Shown here piece by piece: positions 1 to 6,545 of a stretch of DNA of 14,174 nt. This DNA comes from an uncultured Lachnoanaerobaculum sp. (GTDB lineage: Bacteria; Bacillota; Clostridia; Lachnospirales; Lachnospiraceae), in the NCBI RefSeq assembly GCF_938015485.1, contig NZ_CALLVU010000007.1, positions 1 through 14,174 on the forward strand. The letters are read 5' to 3'. Position 1 is the stretch's first letter. Every line of letters starts with the position of its first letter. The translations under genes and the position numbers were made by a program. Below the pieces are notes generated by a model. It saw only the letters and a program-made list of their open reading frames with translations, had not been told where the DNA came from and did not search any database.

Positions 1-2
1 TG

Positions 3-149
3 AAAGCGGAAAATGCAGCAAAATATAAGAATACGGATGCAGGTGTAAGAGCTAACTATGCAGCTGTGGCTGATTTGGCAAAAGACATTGTGTCGGACAA
101 TCGTATTCGGAGCAACTGGAAGAACAATTTAGTTGAAGACAATCAATAA
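3..149 (+). CDS. C-terminal end of an unrecognised protein (5' end outside the window)
   Basis: An open frame enters from the left edge and ends at TAA 147-149, giving 48 residues (KAENAAKYKN at the left, NNLVEDNQ at the end). The segment is hydrophilic and probably helical, with no membrane segment or motif I can name. An intrinsic terminator starts 10 bases after the stop, which supports a genuine gene end that also closes its transcription unit. A small envelope lipoprotein of the LptE type ending in a similar amphipathic helix is one possibility, but that is a guess. Confidence 0.6.
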   Translation, partial: KAENAAKYKNTDAGVRANYAAVADLAKDIVSDNRIRSNWKNNLVEDNQ

Positions 150-158
150 TGACATGAG

Positions 159-189
159 AAAAGCGCTTATCCTCGGATAAGCGCTTTTT
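159..189 (+). terminator. Strong intrinsic terminator of the upstream gene
   Basis: AAAAGCGCTTATCC (159-172) pairs perfectly with GGATAAGCGCTTTT (175-188) around a two-base TC, in practice a CTCG tetraloop. A run of five T follows (185-189). It lies 10 bases after the stop at 149 and separates that gene from the LysR region. The stem is symmetric with A and T runs on both sides, so it could also act on the other strand. Confidence 0.93.
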
Positions 190-614
190 GTTGTATTTTT
201 ATCTCGACGGTTGGTATTCGATAAAGGTCTATTAATTAATTGGTTGCTTTTACATGAACTCGGTATTCTTATTTAATATAGGTGTTATTAGTGCTATGGT
301 GTAGATACTGAATAAGAATAGATGTATACAAGACTGAAGCAAGCTTTATATAAACAGTCAAATATAAGAAGCAAATAATTACTGTATTGCTAGTGGTTCC
401 TACGGCGCGATTAAGCCTTCCATATTTCAAATTCACTTCAGTGTATAAAGGTATTATATATTCTTAGATATAATAGTGTATAATTAAATCAGTACATTTA
501 ATGTATTGATAATCCACTGGGCTTGAGTTATTTATAGATGCAGAATAAAAAATCCATAGTAATAAATATATTTCTATAATATTTTGAATGAAAGAAAAGT
601 AGGAGAAAATTCTT
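190..614. other. 425-base AT-rich intergenic region upstream of the LysR gene
   Basis: I see no supported gene here. It contains a perfect inverted repeat TATTCTTATT (264-273) / AATAAGAATA (311-320), a short GC-richer patch around 395-420, and a TATAAT at 469-474 without a convincing -35. A TTGATA at 506-511 is followed 17 bases later only by a poor -10 (TATTTA, 529-534). An AT-rich half-dyad at 564-580 is repeated downstream of the LysR gene. The promoter of the LysR gene is presumably between about 470 and 590, but I cannot fix it. Confidence 0.5.
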
Positions 615-1508
615 ATGAATATGGATCATTTCGTTTATTTTATCGAAACAGTTAAAAATAATAGTCTTACTGTAGCGGCTCAAAAACTATACATTAACCA
701 ATCTACTATAAGTAAAGCAATCCGAACATTGGAAAAAGAGTATGATACTGAACTTATTGACAGAACAGCAAAACGATTTAAATTAACTTCTGCCGGCGAA
801 GTTTTTTATCATAGTGCAGTAAAAATTGTATCTAACTATAAAGCAGAAAAAGATTTACTTTCTGTTCAATTGAAGAGTAGAAGAGGGACGTTAACTTTAG
901 GAATTCCACCTGTCACTGGAACCGTTGTTCACTATATTATTAGTGAATATTGTAGAAAATATCCGGAGATTCAAGTGCGGTTTTTGGAATTGGGAGCCAA
1001 TAAAATTTATTCATTGGCTAAATCAGGAGCTATTGATATCGGAATTTTGATTCAACCCTTTGAAGATTCAGATTTTTTTCAAATTCCTTTTCTATATTCG
1101 TGTTTGGTTTGCGTTGCCTCGGCAAAACATCCTCGTATTCGAAATAAAACCCGCGTTACTTTAAGGGAGTTAGAAGATGAAACTATCTGTTTGTTGGATA
1201 AGACTTTCATGCTTCATGATATGGTTATTGATATGTATAAACAAGCTGGTATTATGCCACAAATTGTTTTTGAAAGTATCCAGTGGGATTTATTAATAGA
1301 AAATACAGCTCACAGTGACAACATTACTTTTTTACCGAAACCTATTATAGAGAAATTTAAGCGTGATGATATTATTTCTCCTCTTTTAGAGGAACCTTAT
1401 CAGCAATGGATTCCTACTGCGGTATATCATAAGGAAAAGTTTTTATCTGAACCGATAAAATTATTTTTAGATCTATTACAGCAGGAAAAACTATCTGTAG
1501 TAAGATAA
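615..1508 (+). CDS. LysR-type transcriptional regulator
   Basis: At 297 residues this has the usual length of the family. Residues 1-60 form the winged helix-turn-helix: the helices around 18-37 (LTVAAQKLYINQSTISKAIR), then LEKEYDTELIDR and LTSAGEVFYHSA, are the classic LysR pattern. Residues from about 90 onward are the effector-binding domain, opening with the typical GTLTLGIPPV strand. The start at 615 is preceded by AGGAGA at 601-606 (8-base spacing); the in-frame ATG at 621 is a less well placed alternative. The protein should act in the cytoplasm as a tetramer that senses a small molecule. It sits 285 bases before a permease/CoA-transferase/hydratase operon on the same strand. By the usual LysR arrangement it probably controls that operon, its inducer being the transported acid or its CoA ester; this link is inferred. 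Its identity is well supported; its ligand is unknown. Confidence 0.95.
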   Translation: MNMDHFVYFIETVKNNSLTVAAQKLYINQSTISKAIRTLEKEYDTELIDRTAKRFKLTSAGEVFYHSAVKIVSNYKAEKDLLSVQLKSRRGTLTLGIPPVTGTVVHYIISEYCRKYPEIQVRFLELGANKIYSLAKSGAIDIGILIQPFEDSDFFQIPFLYSCLVCVASAKHPRIRNKTRVTLRELEDETICLLDKTFMLHDMVIDMYKQAGIMPQIVFESIQWDLLIENTAHSDNITFLPKPIIEKFKRDDIISPLLEEPYQQWIPTAVYHKEKFLSEPIKLFLDLLQQEKLSVVR

Positions 1509-1519
1509 ATAATAGTGAT

Positions 1520-1537
1520 ATAGAAATATATTTTTAT
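1520..1537. promoter_or_regulatory. AT-rich dyad between the LysR gene and the permease operon
   Basis: ATAGAAATA (1520-1528) faces TATTTTTAT (1529-1537), a near-perfect 18-bp dyad with one mismatch per arm. The 17-base stretch 1524-1540 recurs with a single change at 564-580, before the LysR gene. A shared site on both sides of a regulator gene would suit autoregulation plus target control, but AT-rich sequence makes chance matches easy. Confidence 0.3.
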
Positions 1538-1625
1538 AATGGAATAGTCATGGCGTAAGAGAATTCTATATGAATTTATTTCATGTTCATGGTGAATAAT
1601 ATCCCTTTTACTTAAGTGCGATATG

Positions 1626-1679
1626 AGTGATATCCTATAACCATAAGTGATATCCTATATGTATATGAGATATCCTGTA
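1626..1679. repeat. Three direct repeats with exact 20-bp period, candidate operator array
   Basis: AGTGATATCCTATA occurs at 1626-1639 and 1646-1659, and a variant TGAGATATCCTGTA at 1666-1679, so the starts are exactly 20 bp apart. The shared core is GATATCC. A fourth ATATCC lies at 1599-1604, 31 bp before the one at 1630-1635, and AGTGATAT recurs at 1514-1521. Spacing close to two helical turns puts the copies on the same DNA face, as expected for co-operative protein binding upstream of the operon starting at 1794. The protein that binds is not known; the adjacent LysR protein is the obvious candidate. Confidence 0.55.
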
Positions 1680-1683
1680 ATCG

Positions 1684-1737
1684 AAAAGAGCAATTAGAAT
1701 ACTATATCGTGGGAAAAGTGATTTAATTTGCTCTTTT
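1684..1737 (+). terminator. Possible terminator or attenuator hairpin before the permease gene
   Basis: AAAAGAGCAA (1684-1693) is perfectly complementary to TTGCTCTTTT (1728-1737), with a few further AT pairs possible inside and a loop of about 30 bases. The 3' arm ends in four T. It could end LysR transcription, or act as a leader structure for the operon. The long loop and short T-run make it weaker than the other terminators here. Confidence 0.35.
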
Positions 1738-1793
1738 AACTAAGAAAGTGAATTTTATAACAAAAGAGGGTGTAGAAAGGAAGGTTATGGTTT

Positions 1794-3209
1794 ATGGACT
1801 TTAATGTAGTAATTATTGTACTTAGCTTGATTGGGTTAATAGCTTTTGCGTATAGGGGTTTTTCAGTTATTATGATGGCACCTATTATGGCTATTGCAGC
1901 TGCAGCATTGTCGGGCTTGGATATCATGCCGTCTTATACTGAGTTATTTATGGGGAAAGCTGTCACATACATCAAAGCATTTTTCCCCGTCTTTATTCTC
2001 GGTGCAATTTTTGGGAAAGTAATGGAAGAAACCGGCCTTGCTCGTAGTATTGCACGGGCTATTATTAATGGGTTGGGAAAGGAACCGTTGAAGGCCGTGA
2101 TATCTGTAGTTATTGCGGCATCTGTTTTAACTTATGGTGGCGTTAGCCTGTTTGTCGTTGTATTTGCCGTTTATCCTTTTGCGGCAGCACTCTTTAAGGA
2201 AGCTAATTATCCGAAGCGATTTGTGGCGCCTGTAATTGCATTAGGTGCTTTTACTGCTACGATGGACTGCCTACCCGGAACTCCGCAGATTCAAAATATT
2301 ATTCCTACCACTTATTTTGGAACAAACTTATATGCCGCTCCTTTGGCCGGAATTATCGGAGCCATTATAATCTATGGCGGCGGTATTTTTTATTTGACTC
2401 ATCGTTTGCGTCATGCTGTTGCTAATGGAGAAGGATACGGTAATCATAAGATTAATGAACCTGAACATAATGAAGATATGACTTATGTAAATTGGAAACT
2501 GGCCGTTATTCCTTTATTAGCTGTTTTGATTATTAACTTTGTTATAACTGAATGTGTTGTTTGGGATCCCGACATCCTGACTCCGTTCCAGCAAATGAAG
2601 GGAATACCTTTAGTTGCAGCCAAATTAAAAAATGTAGTTAGTATTTGGGCTCTTATTATTTCTCTCGTTGTCGGTATTGTATTGGCTCTTATTGTAGGTA
2701 AGCGAGAAATCAAGAGTGTAGACGGATTGACAAAAATCTTAAATGCCGGTGCAATTGGTTCCTTACTTGCCATTATGAATACGGCATCTGAAGTCGGTTA
2801 TGGTAATGTCATTTCACAATTACCGGGATTTGCAGATGTCGCACATTTCTTAATTAATATACATATCGGTGGTACGCCGCTTGTATCCGAAGCTATTAGT
2901 GTAACCGTATTAGCCGGTATTACTGGATCGGCATCTGGTGGTATGTCAATTGCATTGGAGCTGATGTCTCAAGACTGGTTAACTTGGGCACAGTCTATCG
3001 GTATGGGTCCGGAAATACTTCACCGTGTAGCGTCTATGGCTTCCGGAGGATTGGATACGTTGCCTCATAACGGAGCTGTTATTACTCTGCTGGCAGTATG
3101 CGGGTTATCTCATCGTGAATCATATAAAGATATATTTGCAATCACATTGATGAAGACCTTTGCTGTTTTTGTTATTATTCTCATTTACTCTGTAACTGGA
3201 TTACACTAG
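1794..3209 (+). CDS. GntP-family permease for a short-chain organic acid
   Basis: This 471-residue integral membrane protein is almost entirely hydrophobic, with roughly ten to twelve segments that could span the membrane (for example 5-20, 25-40, 60-75, 102-134, 143-157). TYGGVSLFVVVFAVYPFA around 113-130 and LPGTPQIQN at 160-168 fit the gluconate/hydroxyacid:H+ symporter group (GntP, related to D-beta-hydroxybutyrate permeases). It would sit in the cytoplasmic membrane and bring in a carboxylate with protons. The start at 1794 is preceded by AGGAAGG at 1778-1784. An ATG at 1787 is out of frame and stops after five codons. The CoA-transferase gene follows after 25 bases, so the two are surely co-transcribed. 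Because the next enzymes handle short-chain acyl-CoAs, 3-hydroxybutyrate or a similar acid is a better substrate guess than gluconate. That assignment is inferred from context. Confidence 0.88.
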   Translation: MDFNVVIIVLSLIGLIAFAYRGFSVIMMAPIMAIAAAALSGLDIMPSYTELFMGKAVTYIKAFFPVFILGAIFGKVMEETGLARSIARAIINGLGKEPLKAVISVVIAASVLTYGGVSLFVVVFAVYPFAAALFKEANYPKRFVAPVIALGAFTATMDCLPGTPQIQNIIPTTYFGTNLYAAPLAGIIGAIIIYGGGIFYLTHRLRHAVANGEGYGNHKINEPEHNEDMTYVNWKLAVIPLLAVLIINFVITECVVWDPDILTPFQQMKGIPLVAAKLKNVVSIWALIISLVVGIVLALIVGKREIKSVDGLTKILNAGAIGSLLAIMNTASEVGYGNVISQLPGFADVAHFLINIHIGGTPLVSEAISVTVLAGITGSASGGMSIALELMSQDWLTWAQSIGMGPEILHRVASMASGGLDTLPHNGAVITLLAVCGLSHRESYKDIFAITLMKTFAVFVIILIYSVTGLH

Positions 3210-3234
3210 ATTCATATATAAGGAGATGTAAGCT

Positions 3235-4776
3235 ATGGCAAATTTTGTAACAGCGGAAGAAGCCGTAAGTAAAATTGCTGACGGTGCAGTCATTGCGACA
3301 AGTGGTTTTGTCGGGGCTATTGTGGCAGAACATGTATTAAAAGCATTGCAAAAATCATTCCTTGAAAAAGGGACTCCTCGTGATTTAACCGTTGTTTTTG
3401 CAGCCGGACAGGGAGATGGAAAAGAAGGCGGTTTGAATCATTTCGGTGAAGAAGGTCTTTTGCGTTGCATTATAGGAGGCCACTATAATCTTAGTCCTCG
3501 AGTAGGGAAATTGGCCATGGAAAATAAGATTGAAGCATATAATTTTCCTCAAGGCACAATGTCTCAGTGGTTCCGTGATATTGCGGGAAGACGTCCGGGA
3601 ACAATTACCAAAGTAGGGCTAGATACTTTTGTGGATCCTAGAATAGAAGGCGGTCGTCTGAATGAAAAGAGTCCTGCCGGTCGTGTTGAAGTTATCAATT
3701 TAAACGGAGAAGAGTGGCTTTGGTATAAGCCTTGCAAACTGGATGTTGCCATTATTCGAGGGACAACTGCTGATGAAGATGGTAATATTTTAATGAATGA
3801 AGAAATCGGTACGGGTGAGGCATTAGCTATTGCTCAAGCAGTGCGTGCTTGCGGCGGTATTGTTATTGTTCAGGTTAAAAAGATAGCAAAGCGTGAAACC
3901 TTAGATCCTAAGGATGTAAAAATTCCGGGAGTATTGGTTGATTATGTTGTTAAAAGTCCTGCTGAAGATCATTTAATGACTTGGGACTATGAGTTTAATC
4001 CTGCATTTAATGGTGATTTGAGGGTGCCGCTCGGTTCATTGCAACCGTTAGCACTTAATAACCGTAAAATTATTGCCAGAAGATGTGCCATGGAGCTTAC
4101 TCCGGATGCCGTTGTCAATCTTGGAATCGGAATGCCCGAAGGAGTAGCGGCAATCGCTGCGGAAGAGGGAATTGACAGCATGGTGCTTACTACGGAAGCC
4201 GGTACTATTGGAGGGGTTCCTGCTGGCGGTACCAGCTTTGGTGCTTCGACTAATGCGCAGGCTATTCTCGATCAACCGTACCAATTTGATTTTTATGACG
4301 GTGGAGGAATTGATTTGGCGATTCTTGGCTTGGCAGAAGCCGACCAACAAGGTAATATTAATGTTAGCAAGTTTAATGGGCGTGTTGCAGGTTGTGGCGG
4401 CTTCATTAATATTACACAAAATGCAAAGAAACTCATTTATTGTGGGACTTTCACGGCCGGAGGGTTAAAAGAGGAAGTACGTGACGGTAAGCTGGTAATT
4501 ACTTCCGAAGGAAGTAGTAAAAAGTTTACTGAGCATGTAGAACAAATTACTTTTTCGGGACTCTATGCAACGCAAGTTGGTCAGCCTGTTTTATATGTTA
4601 CGGAGCGTGCCGTTTTCCGCCTGACAGCTGAAGGATTGGAATTGATTGAAGTGGCTCCGGGTATTGATATTGAAAAAGATGTATTGGCTTATATGGATTT
4701 CAAACCGATTATCAAAGATGTAAAGATAATGGATGAACGTATATTTAAAGAAGGCCCTATGGGGCTTACGGTTTAA
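3235..4776 (+). CDS. Family I CoA-transferase (propionate / acetoacetate type), fused subunits
   Basis: The enzyme moves CoA from a donor such as acetyl-CoA or propionyl-CoA to a short-chain carboxylate through a covalent glutamyl-CoA thioester. At 513 residues it carries both halves in one chain: the alpha-like half (about 1-270, with SGFVGAIVAEHVL near the start) and the beta-like half (about 280-513). The catalytic glutamate is visible as E321 in TTEAGTIGGVPAGG, matching the active-site Glu of Clostridium propionicum Pct and E. coli YdiF. GIGMPEGVAAIA and CGTFTAGGLK are further family signatures. AGGAGA at 3221-3226 sits 8 bases before the ATG. It lies 25 bases after the permease and 19 before the hydratase gene. 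In this setting it probably activates the imported acid to its CoA ester. The exact donor and acceptor cannot be read from sequence. Confidence 0.93.
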   Translation: MANFVTAEEAVSKIADGAVIATSGFVGAIVAEHVLKALQKSFLEKGTPRDLTVVFAAGQGDGKEGGLNHFGEEGLLRCIIGGHYNLSPRVGKLAMENKIEAYNFPQGTMSQWFRDIAGRRPGTITKVGLDTFVDPRIEGGRLNEKSPAGRVEVINLNGEEWLWYKPCKLDVAIIRGTTADEDGNILMNEEIGTGEALAIAQAVRACGGIVIVQVKKIAKRETLDPKDVKIPGVLVDYVVKSPAEDHLMTWDYEFNPAFNGDLRVPLGSLQPLALNNRKIIARRCAMELTPDAVVNLGIGMPEGVAAIAAEEGIDSMVLTTEAGTIGGVPAGGTSFGASTNAQAILDQPYQFDFYDGGGIDLAILGLAEADQQGNINVSKFNGRVAGCGGFINITQNAKKLIYCGTFTAGGLKEEVRDGKLVITSEGSSKKFTEHVEQITFSGLYATQVGQPVLYVTERAVFRLTAEGLELIEVAPGIDIEKDVLAYMDFKPIIKDVKIMDERIFKEGPMGLTV

Positions 4777-4795
4777 TGGAAAGGATTTGATATTT

Positions 4796-5212
4796 GTGGC
4801 ACGTAATATATCATATAATGATATTAAAATTGGTGATAAAGCATCTATTTCTAAAACTATTACGGAACATGATGTTTATACGTATGCGGGCGTTACAGGT
4901 GATTTTAACCCTGTACATGTAAATAGTGAGTTTGCTAAGACTAGCATGTTTAAGGAACGAATTGCACATGGTATGATTTCGGCGGGCCTTATTTCCGCTG
5001 TTTTAGGAACGGAATTGCCGGGAATTAACACCATTTATATGGGACAAGAGTTGAAGTTTTTAGCCCCTGTAAAATTTAATGATACGTTAACTGCAGAAGT
5101 AGAATGTATTGAAAAAAATGATGAAAAGCATCGGCTTGTTTTTAGAACAACAGTTACCAATCAAGATGGAACTATTGTCACAGACGGGCAAGCTAAAGTT
5201 ATGAAAAAATAA
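4796..5212 (+). CDS. MaoC-like (R)-specific enoyl-CoA hydratase (PhaJ type)
   Basis: This is a 138-residue hot-dog-fold protein of the size of Aeromonas PhaJ. The catalytic Asp and His are present as D36 and H41 in the hydratase motif GDFNPVHVN, followed by RIAHGMISAGLISAVLGTELPG and the strand YMGQELKFLAPVKFNDTL. It interconverts (R)-3-hydroxyacyl-CoA and trans-2-enoyl-CoA in the cytoplasm. I chose GTG 4796 as start because AAAGGA (4780-4785) is well placed and the family homology begins there. The in-frame ATG at 4733 would add 21 residues read out of the end of the CoA-transferase gene, with no sensible ribosome site. It is the third gene of the operon, 19 bases after the transferase stop. 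It would turn the (R)-3-hydroxyacyl-CoA made by the transferase into the enoyl-CoA, or run in reverse. Confidence 0.9.
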   Translation: MARNISYNDIKIGDKASISKTITEHDVYTYAGVTGDFNPVHVNSEFAKTSMFKERIAHGMISAGLISAVLGTELPGINTIYMGQELKFLAPVKFNDTLTAEVECIEKNDEKHRLVFRTTVTNQDGTIVTDGQAKVMKK

Positions 5213-5261
5213 AAAGTTTTATAGTAATGTTGAAGCCAATATTAATAAGGGTTCTATAATA

Positions 5262-5309
5262 AATGTTGGGGTCAGCACCGAATAGGTGCTGACTTCAGCA
5301 TTATTTTTT
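5262..5309 (+). terminator. Long-stem terminator after the catabolic operon (or IS left-end hairpin)
   Basis: GTCAGCACC (5271-5279) pairs perfectly with GGTGCTGAC (5285-5293) around GAATA. The stem is lengthened by AATGTTGGG (5262-5270) against TTCAGCATT (5294-5302) using three G-U pairs, giving about 18 bp, then six T (5304-5309). It starts 50 bases after the hydratase stop. It may instead belong to the left end of the ISL3 fragment that follows, where it would shield the transposase gene from outside transcription. Confidence 0.85.
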
Positions 5310-5320
5310 GCAAAACAAAA

Positions 5321-5389
5321 GCATATGAGGCTCGCATGCTTTACAATAAAAGTGTCCAAGCTCTAAAGAAAGGATGCGATCTCATATGC
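5321..5389 (+). promoter_or_regulatory. Hairpin masking the ribosome site and start of the transposase remnant
   Basis: GCATATGAG (5321-5329) followed by TCGCAT (5332-5337) is complementary to ATGCGA (5374-5379) followed by CTCATATGC (5381-5389), with one asymmetric bulge and a loop of about 36 bases. The 3' arm starts at the end of the Shine-Dalgarno-like AAAGAAAGG (5365-5373) and contains the ATG at 5386. A transcript reading in from upstream could fold so that translation is blocked, an arrangement known from several insertion sequences (IS10, IS50, IS200). Confidence 0.5.
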
Positions 5390-5814
5390 CTACTAATGAT
5401 TATATACAACCCTTCTTCAATATTAAAGGGGAATTTATTACCAATTCCTACCGGAAAGATGATTCATTAATCTATGAAGTGATACTTCCTGTTACAGAGC
5501 ATACCTGCCCTTGTTGCGGGCAGACTACGAAATACATAAAGGACTACCGAGTCCGTACGATCAACTTAGGGAGTATCCACGGCTTATATATTTGTGCTAA
5601 ATACAAGCAACGTAGATATTCTTGCCCTCAATGCACCTATTCATTTTCAGAAGAAAATCCCTTTATTCAGCGTTATAAACAATTAGGTATGACCACCATT
5701 GCTGAAATATTTCGCCTATTACATGAAGGGCTGAACTACACGACTATCGCTCGAGCTTGCCATGTCTCCATAACTATCGTCATAGTTAGACTTCAACATT
5801 TGCAAAAGAGCTAA
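5386..5814 (+). pseudogene. Truncated ISL3-family transposase (N-terminal third)
   Basis: The frame gives 142 residues against about 400-440 for a complete ISL3 transposase. What remains is the zinc ribbon (CPCC at 41-44, CPQC at 80-83) and the helix-turn-helix LLHEGLNYTTIARACHVSIT (111-130). The DDE catalytic domain is missing, and I find no sign of it in the bases after the stop. The start at 5386 fits the AAAGAAAGG at 5365-5373. The ATG at 5374 directly abuts that site and is unlikely. No matching inverted end is found downstream, so the right part of the element has been lost. The next sequence is a relaxase fragment, so the break probably lies between 5800 and 5845. A GGGTTCTATAATA at 5249-5261 might be the left tip of the element; this is a suggestion only. 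Confidence 0.8.
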
Positions 5815-5843
5815 GATAAAGAAATAGGAGAGTTTGTAGATAA

Positions 5844-6500
5844 AACCAAATATGGAAATCAGGATTAGGTGGTTCATATCAACATGCAAGTAGCATCCAA
5901 AAGTCTATTAAAATAAGAGATAAAGGTTTTAACTCTATGGAAGCATTGGAAAAAGAAATCCCCCAAATATCATTTCGAAAAAATGCATTGAACCAAGAGT
6001 TTGACAAGATGACAGTGGAGCAAAAGAGGATAAGGGAAGTTGTTAAACATATTTCAATCTGTATCAATAAACGAGAATATTATGAAAGGTATCGCAAAAA
6101 TCCGAACGATAAAATTTATATGATGATGAACGGAAAAGATGTAGAAGCCTATCAGAAGTCTTATGAGGAAATAGATATTTTTCTTAAGCAATTTCCGCAC
6201 TTGAGGCATGTGGTATTGGGAGAGTTGAAGACAAAATCGGATAAAAATCTTTTCAGAAAATTAAATGGGCATTCTAAAGAATTACAGGTTAGACAAGAGG
6301 AAATAATCAAGAAACATAATGCATTATCAGTAAAATATGAGGAGTTGGAACATCTGAAAAATAATATGAATGAATATCTTGGTAGAAATAAAACTGATAA
6401 GAAAAAGGAATCGGTTATTGGTGCAATTAGAAAACATCGGAGTGAAGATAGAGGAATTTCTAAAGAAAAGAATAAAATATCGAGAGAAAATGAGAGGTAA
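5844..6500 (+). pseudogene. C-terminal remnant of a conjugative/mobilisable-element relaxase
   Basis: The frame is open from the codon after TAA 5841-5843 to TAA 6498-6500. The first ATG is at 5937 (187 residues), but similarity appears to start before it, which fits a gene missing its front. The text reads like the C-terminal coiled-coil tail of ICE/plasmid relaxases: a helix ending in INKREYYERYRKNPNDK, a linker, then KHNALSVKYEELEHLKNNMN with an YLGR end and a charged tail (SKEKNKISRENER). The family pattern of a Y..Y box followed by a long E/K-rich helix and a YLG-type end is what I rely on; no catalytic His or Tyr domain is present. No clear ribosome site precedes 5937. It follows the transposase fragment and is followed by its own terminator. 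I regard it as debris of an integrated element. An intact small coiled-coil protein is the alternative. Confidence 0.55.
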
Positions 6501-6503
6501 AAA

Positions 6504-6540
6504 ATAGTCGGTGTGGTCTTCGGACGGCACCGACTTTTTA
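6504..6540 (+). terminator. Intrinsic terminator after the relaxase remnant
   Basis: AGTCGGTG (6506-6513) pairs with CACCGACT (6528-6535). Inside, GTC (6516-6518) and GAC (6523-6525) close a TTCG tetraloop across a small internal mismatch, and a run of T follows (6535-6539). It isolates the restriction operon from upstream transcription. Confidence 0.88.
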
Positions 6541-6545
6541 TATTT

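Noticed and set aside
395..420. GC-richer patch upstream of the LysR gene as a gene fragment or RNA
   Set aside because: Reverse-strand reading gives only a few codons between stops, and no convincing fold or family pattern is visible.
506..534. LysR gene promoter with TTGATA as -35
   Set aside because: At 17 bases the matching -10 is only TATTTA; too weak to list as a promoter.
1626..1679. CRISPR-like array
   Set aside because: The repeats are about 14 bp with only 6 bases between them, there are no spacers, and no cas genes are present.
1736..1927. Minus-strand open frame across the start of the permease gene
   Set aside because: It mirrors the hydrophobic permease codons and the leader, has no ribosome site, and competes with a well supported gene.
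4048..4468. Open frames of 98 and 123 codons within the CoA-transferase gene, one per strand
   Set aside because: Both lie fully within a gene with intact catalytic motifs and have no recognisable domain; they are frame shadows.
4733..4795. Longer form of the hydratase starting at ATG 4733
   Set aside because: The added 21 residues come from the CoA-transferase coding end and do not fit the MaoC N-terminus. GTG 4796 has a proper ribosome site.
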